A stretch of DNA of 64,000 nucleotides from Ruegeria sp. ANG-S4 (lineage in GTDB: Bacteria; Pseudomonadota; Alphaproteobacteria; Rhodobacterales; Rhodobacteraceae). The notes beneath the pieces were generated by a model. It ran no database searches. It had not been told where the DNA came from and saw only the letters and a program-made list of their open reading frames with translations. The stretch spans positions 124,001-188,000 of the forward strand of contig NZ_JWLK01000002.1 in assembly GCF_000814005.1 (NCBI RefSeq). The letters are read 5' to 3'. A program made the translations under genes and the position numbers. Shown here one piece after another: positions 16,422 through 25,229 of this stretch (positions are counted from its first letter, which is position 1; every line of letters begins with the position of its first letter).

Positions 16422-18338
16422 TCATCGTGCCAATGCATTTTTACAGAAGTTGTTAGCGCCAACAATGCCGAATTCGTCCATTTCTGACACGTAAAGGTTC
16501 AATCCACCACGGATGTCATCAAACCGCCCCCCGGCGTTGAAAGCATCGAGAAACTCTTGTCCAAAAAGCCAGCGGTTCTTGTCAGCAACGCCACCCAACA
16601 GAAAGACGCCACCAACCGGTATGAGGGCCACGGCAAGGTCACCCGTAATCGCGCCAAGATGTTCAGTGAACATGCGGGCAGTTTTGACCGCAAATTCGTC
16701 TGCGCCGGACTGCGCAGCTTGCAGAATGTCTTTGGCTGACAGGGTTGGCGTGTCGGATTGGCCACCGGCCATGCAGACAGCCTGATACAGGATCGGCAGC
16801 CCCGTGCCGCTTAGAAACATCTCGGCCTCGATTGCGAGGCTGTCTGCAAAAAAGCATTCTGGCGCAATGCGACGCGCAGCATCGAACACGTCGACTTCGT
16901 CGCGATGGCGAGGGGACAGTCCCATATGGCCCCCCTCGCCGGAAACCGTGTGATAGTGACCCTCGGAGTACAACAGCGCGCCCACGCCCAACCCTGTGCC
17001 GGGACCGACCACCAGCCGCGTGCCAGGCGGAGGCGATCCAGAGCCTTGAAGGACGGCGACATCTTTCGCCTTGATGTCAGCGACCGACCAAGCCGCAGCC
17101 GTGAAATCATTGATCACAAACGTGCGCTGCGCTCCGGTCGAGCTGGCAAGTGTATCTCGCGACAGTGTCAGTGAAGCATTGGTTAGTTGAATGACGCCGT
17201 CACGAAGCGGACCCGCGCCTGCGGCGACAACGGCTTGGGGATCGGTCCCGACCGCGTCACGCACGCGGCGCAACGCTGCTTGGAAATCTTCCAGGCTGCC
17301 GGTTGGAAACTTGTGCAGTTCATCGAGATGCCCGTTGGTCACAACACCAAGGCGCGTATTGGTGCCGCCGACATCCGCGACCATGTTCCAATGGCCGTGC
17401 AGCGCCTTGGTGGGCGCAACCCAAGGTGCAGGTTGCTTTCCACCGGACAGTGCGGTTTGCAGCAGGCCTAGACATTCGCCTTCTTGCGCCTGCGCAAAAA
17501 GCCCCTTGATTGGCGCACCTTGTGCGAGATCCGATCGAATATCGCCCAGCAGGTTTTCGGTATTTTCCACCGAGCCCAAGTCGGCCACGACATAAAGCGG
17601 CGTTTCGCCGGTGTCTTCACGGTGCAGGCTCGACCACGGCAGGGAACCGTCAAGATCCTTGAAATGTGCGTAGTTCAGCGCGCACCAATCGATTGGCTCA
17701 TCAATAGAATCGAAATCTCTTTGCCAGTTCTTTGGCAAATTGGGGCTGAATTTCGCAAGGTAGTCTTTTGTGTATTCGCCATGAAAATAGGCGTGAAGCG
17801 CCGTATTGGCCTCGGGCTCATCAAGCTGGAATTCCACGCCGAGGTTTGTCATGCCGTAACTGCGCATCGCGCGGATCGCATGTCCGGTTGCCAGAAGATG
17901 GTGGTGCAAACTACGCGCATGGGCCCGCAAGTCTGTCCCCAAGTGGTCGGACTTTCCGACGGTCCAGGAGCGTGCGGCGGGGCCTGCGCTGAAAAGGCGG
18001 TCGCCGATATGTTCGATAACTGTTTCGGCAAAGTGCGCGAACCAGTTCGCGGAGTCCCGATTGCGCCAGCCGCCCAAGTCCGCAATCGCGTCGGGCAAAG
18101 TCGAAGAATCGAGAATGGCGCAGGGTCTTAGCCCGCGTCTCAAAACAGTGTCGATCAGGTGCTTGTAATGGTCCAACCCACCGGAATCAGGCTCCCCGCG
18201 ACCCCGCGGCAGCACTTGTTGCCAGTGAACCGGGAACCGGAAACTGTCAAACCCTTCGGTCAGCGCCTCGTCGCCGGGATCGGACGCCGAGAGACCGAAT
18301 AGAAAGGTGTCCGGAAACTCGGAACGGGTGTATGTCAT
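16422..18338 (-). CDS. Degenerate GH1-like domain fused to glucokinase
   Basis: 638 residues from ATG 18338 (AGG upstream); an in-frame ATG at 18404 would add 22 unlikely residues. Residues about 8-280 align with glycoside hydrolase family 1: FPDTFLFG, FRFPVHWQQVLP, GGLDHYKHLIDTVLRRG, GGWRNRDS, the GDR..WT strand. The usual HWDLP reads DSSTLP, the acid/base WxTxNEP reads WTVGKSD (from residue 125), and the nucleophile TENG region reads ADLG. From residue 320 it is a Glk-type glucokinase: VADVGGTNTRLGVV, INDFTAAAWS, VGPGTGLGVGALL, GGHMGLSPR. It should phosphorylate glucose released by the galactosidases, and the GH1 part may have become a binding or scaffold domain. Located between the GH42 and PfkB genes in the operon. 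Confidence 0.82.
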   Translation of the reverse strand: MTYTRSEFPDTFLFGLSASDPGDEALTEGFDSFRFPVHWQQVLPRGRGEPDSGGLDHYKHLIDTVLRRGLRPCAILDSSTLPDAIADLGGWRNRDSANWFAHFAETVIEHIGDRLFSAGPAARSWTVGKSDHLGTDLRAHARSLHHHLLATGHAIRAMRSYGMTNLGVEFQLDEPEANTALHAYFHGEYTKDYLAKFSPNLPKNWQRDFDSIDEPIDWCALNYAHFKDLDGSLPWSSLHREDTGETPLYVVADLGSVENTENLLGDIRSDLAQGAPIKGLFAQAQEGECLGLLQTALSGGKQPAPWVAPTKALHGHWNMVADVGGTNTRLGVVTNGHLDELHKFPTGSLEDFQAALRRVRDAVGTDPQAVVAAGAGPLRDGVIQLTNASLTLSRDTLASSTGAQRTFVINDFTAAAWSVADIKAKDVAVLQGSGSPPPGTRLVVGPGTGLGVGALLYSEGHYHTVSGEGGHMGLSPRHRDEVDVFDAARRIAPECFFADSLAIEAEMFLSGTGLPILYQAVCMAGGQSDTPTLSAKDILQAAQSGADEFAVKTARMFTEHLGAITGDLAVALIPVGGVFLLGGVADKNRWLFGQEFLDAFNAGGRFDDIRGGLNLYVSEMDEFGIVGANNFCKNALAR

Positions 18339-18425
18339 GCGCGCAACCTGTCTTGGCGAAGACCATCCATCCCGCCCTCTAGCAGCTAGTGTTAGCGTTA
18401 TCAATTTTTTTGTCGGTTGGCCTTT

Positions 18426-20345
18426 TCAGGCGCGACGAGAGGACTCTTGCGCAACGATTGCCACATCGCAACCGTTTATGACATGTCCGCACCATTCAAC
18501 AGTATCGGCGTTGTAGTTGATCAGGAACACATGGTCTGCGGTTTCGCGCCGCCGAAGGCCGTTGGGCATCGGATGCAGATCGACACCGGTTTCCCGTGCA
18601 GCCAGTTCGACGATCCGGTCCCACAAGGCATCATCCGGGAAGCTGGCAAGATACCAAATCCCATTGCCGGATGTCATTGCAGATGTGCCATCTTCGAAGG
18701 ACAGTACATCAGTAGCGGTGCCGGACAGACGTTCGACCCAATGCTGCGCCGATCCGCCACCGACAACCGGTCGGTTTGTCTGGGGCGGCAGGGTTTCGAT
18801 CAGATCGACATCACAATCCAAGCCCGCCACACCCGGTCTGCCCCGGTCAGGAATCTGAAAATCACGGGAGATTGCCCCCGCGCGCGGTCCCAGAACGCAA
18901 AGGGTGCAGCCCTCAGTTATCGCAGTGGTGATGTCATCGCCAAGCGTCGCCAGCCCAGGTGCCAGAATCATTGAATAAGCGTCTTTTGGGATATCTGACG
19001 TGGCGACGAAATCGACAGACAGTCCCGCCCGGCGCAGCGCTCGGTACGCCGAGAAAACCAAACGGAAATAGTCGAACCCGGCGCCCTGCGGCTGAGCGGC
19101 CCACGCCCAATCCGAGGCATAATCGAACACGATCGCAACCTGTGCCCGCGTTTGACCGACATCGCCCAATGCGGCCAGATCGTCCGCAGTCTGCCGCGCC
19201 TCGGCCAAGGCTGGCGCAGGCCGGTTATGTGGTGTCAGCAGCCCCGCATGCATTTGTTCCTGTGCCATCGGCGCCTGGCGCCATCGAAAGTAACTGACGA
19301 CTTCGGCGCCGTGGGCCACGGCCTCCAATGACCAAAGCCGCACCATGCCGGGTAGGGGGGCGGGGTTGTAGGGCGCCCAGTTCACAGGCCCCGGTTGCTG
19401 TTCCATCACCCACCAACGCCCCCTCCCAACGGCGCGGTACAGGTCGTGGTGAAAGGCCTGCATGTCCGGATCGCCTTGTTGCAAAAAGGCAGACTTATGC
19501 CCGGGATCGGCTTCTAGCCTGTCGGACAGAAAGCCTATCGGATAGCTGTCCCAGGTCGCGATATCCAGATCAGCACCGACATCAAAATGGTCGAATTCCA
19601 ACACCCGTCCCATGTAGTTGTGCAGCAACGGTGCGGGCGTCAACCCACGCAATACATCGACCTGCGCCTTGTTAAAGGCAACGACCTGATCAGAACTGAA
19701 CCGGCGAAATGCCAGAACATGCGCCGGGTTGGGTTCGGTCACGGTCAGGTTTGGCAAGTCGATCTGGTCGAAGTTGTTATACTCCATTGACCAAAACACG
19801 TTGCCCCAGGCGGCGTTCAGAGCCTCAATGGACCCGTAGCGATCCCCAAGCCATCGCCGGAAGGCATACAACGCTGCGGCACCGTAACTGATCGTGGTCT
19901 CGTGGCATCCATATTCATTGTCGATCTGCCAGGCGGTCACATGCGGGCTATTGCCATAGCGTTCACCCATGATCTGGGTGATACGCTCACATTCCGCAAT
20001 GTATCCCGGATGGCTAAAGCAATAGTGGCGACGCGAGCCGAACTTGCGCACGGCCCCGGACGCATCGACCGCAAGCATGTCGGGATGTTTGTCCAGCATC
20101 CAGCGCGGCGGGGTTGCCGTGGGTGTTCCCATAACAACCTTAAGGCCCGCTGCCCCCAATGTTTCCACCGCACGGTCCAGCCAGTCGAACCGCAAGTCAT
20201 CCGGTTCCGGTTCCATACGGCTCCAGGCGAATTCACCGATGCGCACCCAGGTCAAGCCGGTTTCGACCATGCGTGCGGCATCTTCGGCCCAGATCGCTTC
20301 GGGCCAGTGCTCAGGGTAATAGCAGACGCCAAGTTCAGGCTTCAT
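18426..20345 (-). CDS. GH42 beta-galactosidase
   Basis: 639 residues, typical for family 42. It begins LGVCYYPEHWPEAIWAEDA, with the acid/base Glu144 in WQIDNEYG and the nucleophile region WVMEQQPGPVNWAP, followed by the A4-type trimerisation domain and a small beta domain. There is no signal peptide, so it works in the cytoplasm on imported beta-galactosides, releasing galactose. The start overlaps the SMP-30 gene by 4 bases (ATGA). Confidence 0.9.
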   Translation of the reverse strand: MKPELGVCYYPEHWPEAIWAEDAARMVETGLTWVRIGEFAWSRMEPEPDDLRFDWLDRAVETLGAAGLKVVMGTPTATPPRWMLDKHPDMLAVDASGAVRKFGSRRHYCFSHPGYIAECERITQIMGERYGNSPHVTAWQIDNEYGCHETTISYGAAALYAFRRWLGDRYGSIEALNAAWGNVFWSMEYNNFDQIDLPNLTVTEPNPAHVLAFRRFSSDQVVAFNKAQVDVLRGLTPAPLLHNYMGRVLEFDHFDVGADLDIATWDSYPIGFLSDRLEADPGHKSAFLQQGDPDMQAFHHDLYRAVGRGRWWVMEQQPGPVNWAPYNPAPLPGMVRLWSLEAVAHGAEVVSYFRWRQAPMAQEQMHAGLLTPHNRPAPALAEARQTADDLAALGDVGQTRAQVAIVFDYASDWAWAAQPQGAGFDYFRLVFSAYRALRRAGLSVDFVATSDIPKDAYSMILAPGLATLGDDITTAITEGCTLCVLGPRAGAISRDFQIPDRGRPGVAGLDCDVDLIETLPPQTNRPVVGGGSAQHWVERLSGTATDVLSFEDGTSAMTSGNGIWYLASFPDDALWDRIVELAARETGVDLHPMPNGLRRRETADHVFLINYNADTVEWCGHVINGCDVAIVAQESSRRA

Positions 20346-21202
20346 AGGATCACTCTGTGTTCCGCCTGACCTTTGCCGACACTTGGAGCAGCAAAGGTCA
20401 CCCCGTTCGACGGGTTCATTTTGATTTCATCTGCACTCAGGCCTTCGCGGGCCGTTGTGCAGAACAATGTGGTCAGGTCTTCGCCGCCGAATCCGGGGCA
20501 CGAAGTGTGCCGCGCCGGTATCGAGACGGCCTTCAGAAACCGCCCGGAGGTGTCATAGGCCGCGACCCTTGAGGCACCCCATTGCGCGATCCAGATATTG
20601 CCCTCTGCATCAACAACGGCCCCATCTGGATTCAAGCCATCGGCCCGAAGGTCCAGGAAAACTTGGCTTTCACCTTCCGGCCAACCGGTTTGTTGGTTCA
20701 ACGGCCAGCGCATGACCTGTTTCTTCGCCGTGTCGCAGAAAAAGGCGCAAGACTTGTCGACGGCAAAGCAGATCGCGTTTGAAATGGTCACATCCGGAAC
20801 CAAGCGCCTAAGTTCGCCGCGCCAGTAACGGTAGATCGAGCCCGCGCCGGGCTCGGCCTGTTTCCCCATTGTGCCGATCCAAAACCCGCCCCAAGGGTCG
20901 GCGCGCCCGTCGTTCGACCGGGTGTCAGTCTGTTCGGCTTCCAAAGCCACGACGCGGTCCTTTTGACCCGTTTTCAACCCAAACCGCCACAAACCGGTTT
21001 CCGAGGCGACAAGCAGTGTCTCAAGATCAATCCAACCCGCGGCCGAGACATGTTCGTCGAACTGCCAGCTTTTGGCGGTTCCATTTTCTCGCGTCATCAA
21101 TTGTTTGCCGATGATGTCGAACCAGAACAATTGCTGACGCCCGGGATGCCAAAGCGGTCCCTCGCCCAAATGGCAGGGACGGTCGTCAAACACCTCGCTC
21201 AT
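20342..21202 (-). CDS. SMP-30/gluconolactonase family lactonase (probable galactonolactonase)
   Basis: 286 residues forming a six-bladed propeller of the SMP-30/LRE family. Metal-site residues are visible: Glu14 in LGEGPLW, Asn and Asp in RSNDGRADPWGGFWIG and in NPDGAVVDAEGNIW. Such enzymes hydrolyse sugar lactones. Between the dehydrogenase, dehydratase, DgoK and DgoA genes, D-galactono-1,4-lactone to D-galactonate is the expected step. It overlaps both neighbours by 4 bases, so it is tightly coupled. The substrate is inferred from context. Confidence 0.85.
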   Translation of the reverse strand: MSEVFDDRPCHLGEGPLWHPGRQQLFWFDIIGKQLMTRENGTAKSWQFDEHVSAAGWIDLETLLVASETGLWRFGLKTGQKDRVVALEAEQTDTRSNDGRADPWGGFWIGTMGKQAEPGAGSIYRYWRGELRRLVPDVTISNAICFAVDKSCAFFCDTAKKQVMRWPLNQQTGWPEGESQVFLDLRADGLNPDGAVVDAEGNIWIAQWGASRVAAYDTSGRFLKAVSIPARHTSCPGFGGEDLTTLFCTTAREGLSADEIKMNPSNGVTFAAPSVGKGQAEHRVIL

Positions 21203-21804
21203 TCTGCGGCCTGATCATACGCAGCAACAATATGGTGCGCGCGGTCAGCGATCTCGGACACCGTCATGCCGGGTTTGAACAAGGCCGACCCAATTCCAAA
21301 ACCATCTGCGCCAGCCTTTATCCACTCACCGAAGTTTTCCGGTCCTGCGCCCCCCACAGCATAAACAAGTGTTCCTGCTGGCAACACGGGCCGCAAAGCT
21401 GCCAATCCGTTCGGACCTGCCATAACGCCCGGAAACAGCTTAAGACCGGTTGCACCCGCATTGAGCGCAGCAAAGGCTTCGGTCGGTGTATAGACGCCCG
21501 GCCAGCTTTCAAGCCGCAAGGCCACCGAACGTCTTATGACGTCTATATCGCAATTGGGTGAGACGATCAGCTTGCCGCCGACACCAGCAACCGCATCAAC
21601 CTGATCAGGGTTCAGCACCGTGCCCGCGCCTATCAAGGCCCGGTCACCGAATGCGTGCGCCAGTTGTCCGATGCTGTCCAATGGCTCTGGCGAGTTCAGC
21701 GGCACTTCAATTTTGTCGATACCTGCCTCGATCAAAGCGCGGCCTACGGCCGTCGCTTCGGATGGGTTCAGGCCGCGCAGGATGGCTATGATGGGGCGGC
21801 TCAT
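21199..21804 (-). CDS. dgoA: 2-dehydro-3-deoxy-6-phosphogalactonate aldolase
   Basis: 201 residues, KDPG/KDPGal aldolase family. It begins IIAILRGLNPSEA, has EVPLNSPEP with the catalytic Glu, GAGTVLNPDQVD, and Schiff-base Lys122 in GLKLFPG. The NSPEPLDSI segment and length resemble DgoA rather than Eda. The reaction is 2-keto-3-deoxy-6-phosphogalactonate to pyruvate plus glyceraldehyde 3-phosphate, the last step of oxidative galactose breakdown. It overlaps dgoK by 4 bases. Confidence 0.9.
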   Translation of the reverse strand: MSRPIIAILRGLNPSEATAVGRALIEAGIDKIEVPLNSPEPLDSIGQLAHAFGDRALIGAGTVLNPDQVDAVAGVGGKLIVSPNCDIDVIRRSVALRLESWPGVYTPTEAFAALNAGATGLKLFPGVMAGPNGLAALRPVLPAGTLVYAVGGAGPENFGEWIKAGADGFGIGSALFKPGMTVSEIADRAHHIVAAYDQAAE

Positions 21805-22694
21805 GCGGTTTCTCTTGTCAGATTTCTGGCCTGTAACAGGCCTGCGATTGTTGTTTGCGTGGCGCTTACCGTTTCAACGAATGCGCCTTGTTGGCCAAGA
21901 GCACTGGCATAGACATCGGCCAATTTGTCAGCCCCGATAATAGCCAGTTGCTGCCCCAACCAATAGGCTCGGGTGGCGGCCAGTTCTGCACCGATCAGCA
22001 AACCAGACAACCGCGCTCGCGCAGTGCCAGGGTCTTGTTCATGTAACAAATCGGCGGCGCGCAACTCAAAAAGGCGCGCAGCCAATTGCTCGGGCTTCGA
22101 GAGTGCGTCGTTTACTGCGTCGGAAAAGCCTGCCTCGTCCCAGCCGTCGCCAACCGAGTGCTTCAAAACCGATTGGCTGCGGAGCAGTTCAAACACTTCA
22201 CCCGTCATGAAAGTTCGGAAACTAACGACTTCTCCTGCGCTGATCTGAACCCATTTGGTGTGTGTGCCTGGCAGGCATAGGACACCATCCCAATTCGGAC
22301 GCTTGAACAAAAAGCCCGCAATTTGCGTCTCTTCCCCGCGCATGACGTCTGGCGGATCAAGCTGTTTCAGGCCTGAAACAACAAAGGCTCGAATACGAGG
22401 GTCGGTATTCGGAACGCGAACCGGAGCCACCGGAATGGGCGCGGTTGGGGTCGCGGAATAGGGGGCTTCGACCCAACCTTGCCGTGCTCCGACCATTCCA
22501 CAGGCGATGACATCAATGGGCGTTGTACCGAGCCAATCACCGATCAGATCCAGCAGGGCGACCTGAAACTCGCCTTTCGCGACACGCGCCATACCATTTT
22601 CGGACTGGCCGTGATCTATCACCGTCTCGCCCTGCATCGCCCATGCGCGCAGGTGGGATGTTCCCCAGTCGACAGCGATCCATTCTGCTTTCAT
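21801..22694 (-). CDS. dgoK: 2-dehydro-3-deoxygalactonokinase
   Basis: 297 residues, matching the DgoK family (PF05035). It begins WIAVDWGTSHLRAWAM (phosphate 1 motif), then ACGMVGARQGWVEAPY and CLPGTHTKWVQI with FMTGEVFELL, all characteristic of DgoK. It phosphorylates 2-keto-3-deoxygalactonate at C6 before DgoA cleavage. It starts 4 bases after the SDR gene stops and its stop codon overlaps the dgoA start. Confidence 0.92.
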   Translation of the reverse strand: MKAEWIAVDWGTSHLRAWAMQGETVIDHGQSENGMARVAKGEFQVALLDLIGDWLGTTPIDVIACGMVGARQGWVEAPYSATPTAPIPVAPVRVPNTDPRIRAFVVSGLKQLDPPDVMRGEETQIAGFLFKRPNWDGVLCLPGTHTKWVQISAGEVVSFRTFMTGEVFELLRSQSVLKHSVGDGWDEAGFSDAVNDALSKPEQLAARLFELRAADLLHEQDPGTARARLSGLLIGAELAATRAYWLGQQLAIIGADKLADVYASALGQQGAFVETVSATQTTIAGLLQARNLTRETA

Positions 22695-22698
22695 CGTT

Positions 22699-23466
22699 TC
22701 ATCCTGTCGTCACCACGCCGCCATCAACAACCATGCACTGCCCGGTCATCGCGCGACTGGCGTCTGAGGCCAGAAACAGCGTCGGCGCAATCATGTCTTC
22801 GGGTGTCAGATGCTCTTTCAGACATTGGCGGTCCATGTGCGCCGCCAAGCCTTCGGGCGTTGCCCACATGTCCATTTGCTTCTGCGTCAGCACCCAGCCC
22901 GGTGCAAGAGCATTGACCCTTATCTTTTGCGGCCCCAGTTCACGCGCCAGCGATCGTGTCATCCCGGTGATCCCTGCATTCGATGTCGTGTAGATGGGAT
23001 AGCCCGCGTTGCCCATCATATAGCTGATTGAGCTGAAATTGATAATTGACCCGCCAGAGTTCTGCATCTGACGCGCAGCTTCCTGGCAGGCAAAATAATA
23101 TGCCTTGAGGTTGACCTCGATCATCCAGTCCCAAAACTCGGTCGTTGTTTCGGACAGCCCGTGGCGCTTGTCATTGGCGGCATTGTTCACCAGCACCTTG
23201 ATTGGGCCATACGCCTCGGCGGCTTTGGCCATCGTCGCGTGCAGCAGTTCGGTGTCGGTGATATCGCCCTGCAAAAACAGCGGTTCGCGCCCGTGCTTGT
23301 CGTGCATCTCTTCGACAAATGCAGTGACATCGGATCGACCTATGAACGCGACATTGGCACCTTGCGAAAGAAACCCGTCGGTCAGTGACGCTCCGACGCC
23401 CGAACCGCCGCCGGTGATAAAAACGGAGGCCCCTTGCAGGTCTTGAAATGTGGCAGGTTGGTTCAT
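22699..23466 (-). CDS. SDR oxidoreductase, probable galactose/aldose 1-dehydrogenase
   Basis: 255 residues from ATG 23466, which shares one base with the dehydratase stop (TGATG). A classical Rossmann SDR: cofactor loop TGGGSGVG (18-25), NNAA (95-98), catalytic Ser in FSSIS (144-148), and Tyr159. The YxxxK motif reads YTTSN, so the usual catalytic Lys is Asn163 (AAT codon read on the minus strand). The C-terminus ends in the normal DGG segment. By position it should oxidise D-galactose to the lactone, the first step of the De Ley-Doudoroff route. With Lys replaced the mechanism may be altered, or the protein may have lost its activity. Confidence 0.8.
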   Translation of the reverse strand: MNQPATFQDLQGASVFITGGGSGVGASLTDGFLSQGANVAFIGRSDVTAFVEEMHDKHGREPLFLQGDITDTELLHATMAKAAEAYGPIKVLVNNAANDKRHGLSETTTEFWDWMIEVNLKAYYFACQEAARQMQNSGGSIINFSSISYMMGNAGYPIYTTSNAGITGMTRSLARELGPQKIRVNALAPGWVLTQKQMDMWATPEGLAAHMDRQCLKEHLTPEDMIAPTLFLASDASRAMTGQCMVVDGGVVTTG

Positions 23467-25172
23467 CAGTGGCTCTCTCTGGTGACTAGGCGGGTATCCT
23501 TGCCGACAAGGAAGTCCAGGTCGGCACCCTGATCGGCCTGAAGCACATGGTCGATATAGAGTTTCGCATACCCGCGGGTATAATGCGGCGCGTCCGGTCG
23601 CCATGCGGCGCGGCGAGCGTCCAATTCTTCTGGATCCACCAGCAAGTCAAGCCGGCCTTCGCGGGCAGAAACACGGATACGATCGCCGGTTTTTACCAAC
23701 GCCAGCGGGCCGCCTGCCTGTGCCTCGGGGCTGGTGTGCAGAATGACGGTCCCAAACGCGGTGCCCGACATTCGCGCGTCTGATATGCGGATCATATCGC
23801 GTACGCCTTTCTTCACAAGCTTGCCGGGGATGGGCATGTTGCCGACTTCCGGCATACCGGGATAGCCTTTGGGGCCGCAGCCCTTGAGCACCAAAATGGT
23901 CTCGGGCGTGACAGGCAGATCGTCACGGTCCATGTTGGCTTTCAAATCCTCGATGCTCTCGAATACAAAGGCCTCTGCCTCGGTTTCAAGCAAGGCACCG
24001 GTCGCTGCCGAAGGTTTAACGATGGCCCCGTTCGGTGCCAGATTGCCGCGCAGTACGCGCAGGCCTGCTGCCGGCATGACCGGATCGTCGAAAGGCCGGA
24101 TCACATCGCGGTCAAAACACTCGGCTCCATCACAGTGCGCAGAAATGTCTTTGTTCAGAACAGTCCTGGCGGGGCGGAGGAAGGATCTGAGTTCATTCAG
24201 AACAGCCGGAACCCCGCCGGCATAACAGAAATCCTCCATCAGATATGTGCCTGACGGCATGCAGTTCACCAGCAACGGAATTTCTGTCCCGATCTCGAAA
24301 TCCTTGAGCGACAGGTCGACGCCAACCCGGCCTGCCAGCGCCAAAAGGTGTACGACCGCGTTTGTCGAACCCCCAACCGCGGCATTGGCAAGGATGGCAT
24401 TCTCAAACGCGGCTTTCGTCAGGATGTCAGACGGTTTGAGGTCTTCCTCCACCATCTCAACAATGCGTTTGCCGGTCAGATGCGCCAGCGCCATGCGTCG
24501 CGCGTCGACGGCAGGCAGGGCCGCGTTTGTGGGAAGGCTCATGCCCATCGCCTCGACCAGCGAGGCCATGGTGGAAGCTGTACCCATCGTCATGCAGACA
24601 CCCGCGCTTCGCGACATTCCGGATTCGGCGTTCATGAAGTCCTGCAGTGTCATTTCTCCGGCGCGAACCGCCTCGGAAAATTTCCAGACATCTGTTCCGG
24701 AACCGATATCCTTGCCCTTGAATTTCCCGTTCAGCATCGGACCAGAGCTGACAACTATCGACGGCAGATCGACCGAGGCCGCGCCCATCAACTGGCCCGG
24801 CGTGGTCTTGTCGCAACCGCCCAACAAAACAACTCCGTCAATCCCGTAGGCGCGGATCGATTCCTCGACGTCCATTGCCAGCAGGTTTCGGAACAACATG
24901 GCCGTGGGTTTCATCTGGGTTTCACCCAGTGACATGACCGGAAACTCGACCGGGAACCCACCAGCCTCCCACACGCCGCGCTTGACGCCTTCTGCAAGAT
25001 CCCTGAGACCCGCATTGCAGGGCGTCAGTTCGGACCAGGTGTTGCAGATCCCGATGATTGGTCGGCCATCAAAAGCATGGTCCGGAAAGCCCTGGTTCTT
25101 CATCCAGGACCGATGGATGAAGCCATCCTTGTCCAGTTTGCCATACCAATGCTGAGAGCGGCGTTTCTTCAT
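23466..25172 (-). CDS. IlvD/Edd-family sugar acid dehydratase (probable galactonate dehydratase)
   Basis: 568 residues, full length for the dihydroxy-acid/sugar-acid dehydratase family, closest in feel to arabonate/xylonate dehydratases. Motifs: GICNTWSELTPCN, iron-sulfur Cys in GGCDKTTPGQLMGA and in AGVCMTMGTASTMA, GGSTNAVVHLLALA, and the C-terminal ISDARMSGTAFG. It would dehydrate D-galactonate to 2-keto-3-deoxygalactonate, taking the place of the enolase-type DgoD, which is absent here. The operon position between GH4 and the SDR supports this; the exact substrate is inferred. Confidence 0.85.
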   Translation of the reverse strand: MKKRRSQHWYGKLDKDGFIHRSWMKNQGFPDHAFDGRPIIGICNTWSELTPCNAGLRDLAEGVKRGVWEAGGFPVEFPVMSLGETQMKPTAMLFRNLLAMDVEESIRAYGIDGVVLLGGCDKTTPGQLMGAASVDLPSIVVSSGPMLNGKFKGKDIGSGTDVWKFSEAVRAGEMTLQDFMNAESGMSRSAGVCMTMGTASTMASLVEAMGMSLPTNAALPAVDARRMALAHLTGKRIVEMVEEDLKPSDILTKAAFENAILANAAVGGSTNAVVHLLALAGRVGVDLSLKDFEIGTEIPLLVNCMPSGTYLMEDFCYAGGVPAVLNELRSFLRPARTVLNKDISAHCDGAECFDRDVIRPFDDPVMPAAGLRVLRGNLAPNGAIVKPSAATGALLETEAEAFVFESIEDLKANMDRDDLPVTPETILVLKGCGPKGYPGMPEVGNMPIPGKLVKKGVRDMIRISDARMSGTAFGTVILHTSPEAQAGGPLALVKTGDRIRVSAREGRLDLLVDPEELDARRAAWRPDAPHYTRGYAKLYIDHVLQADQGADLDFLVGKDTRLVTRESH

Positions 25173-25229
25173 GTTTGGCTCTGCTTGTTTGCCGAGGGTC
25201 GGATTTGAGTATTTGTAAAAAGATGAAGT

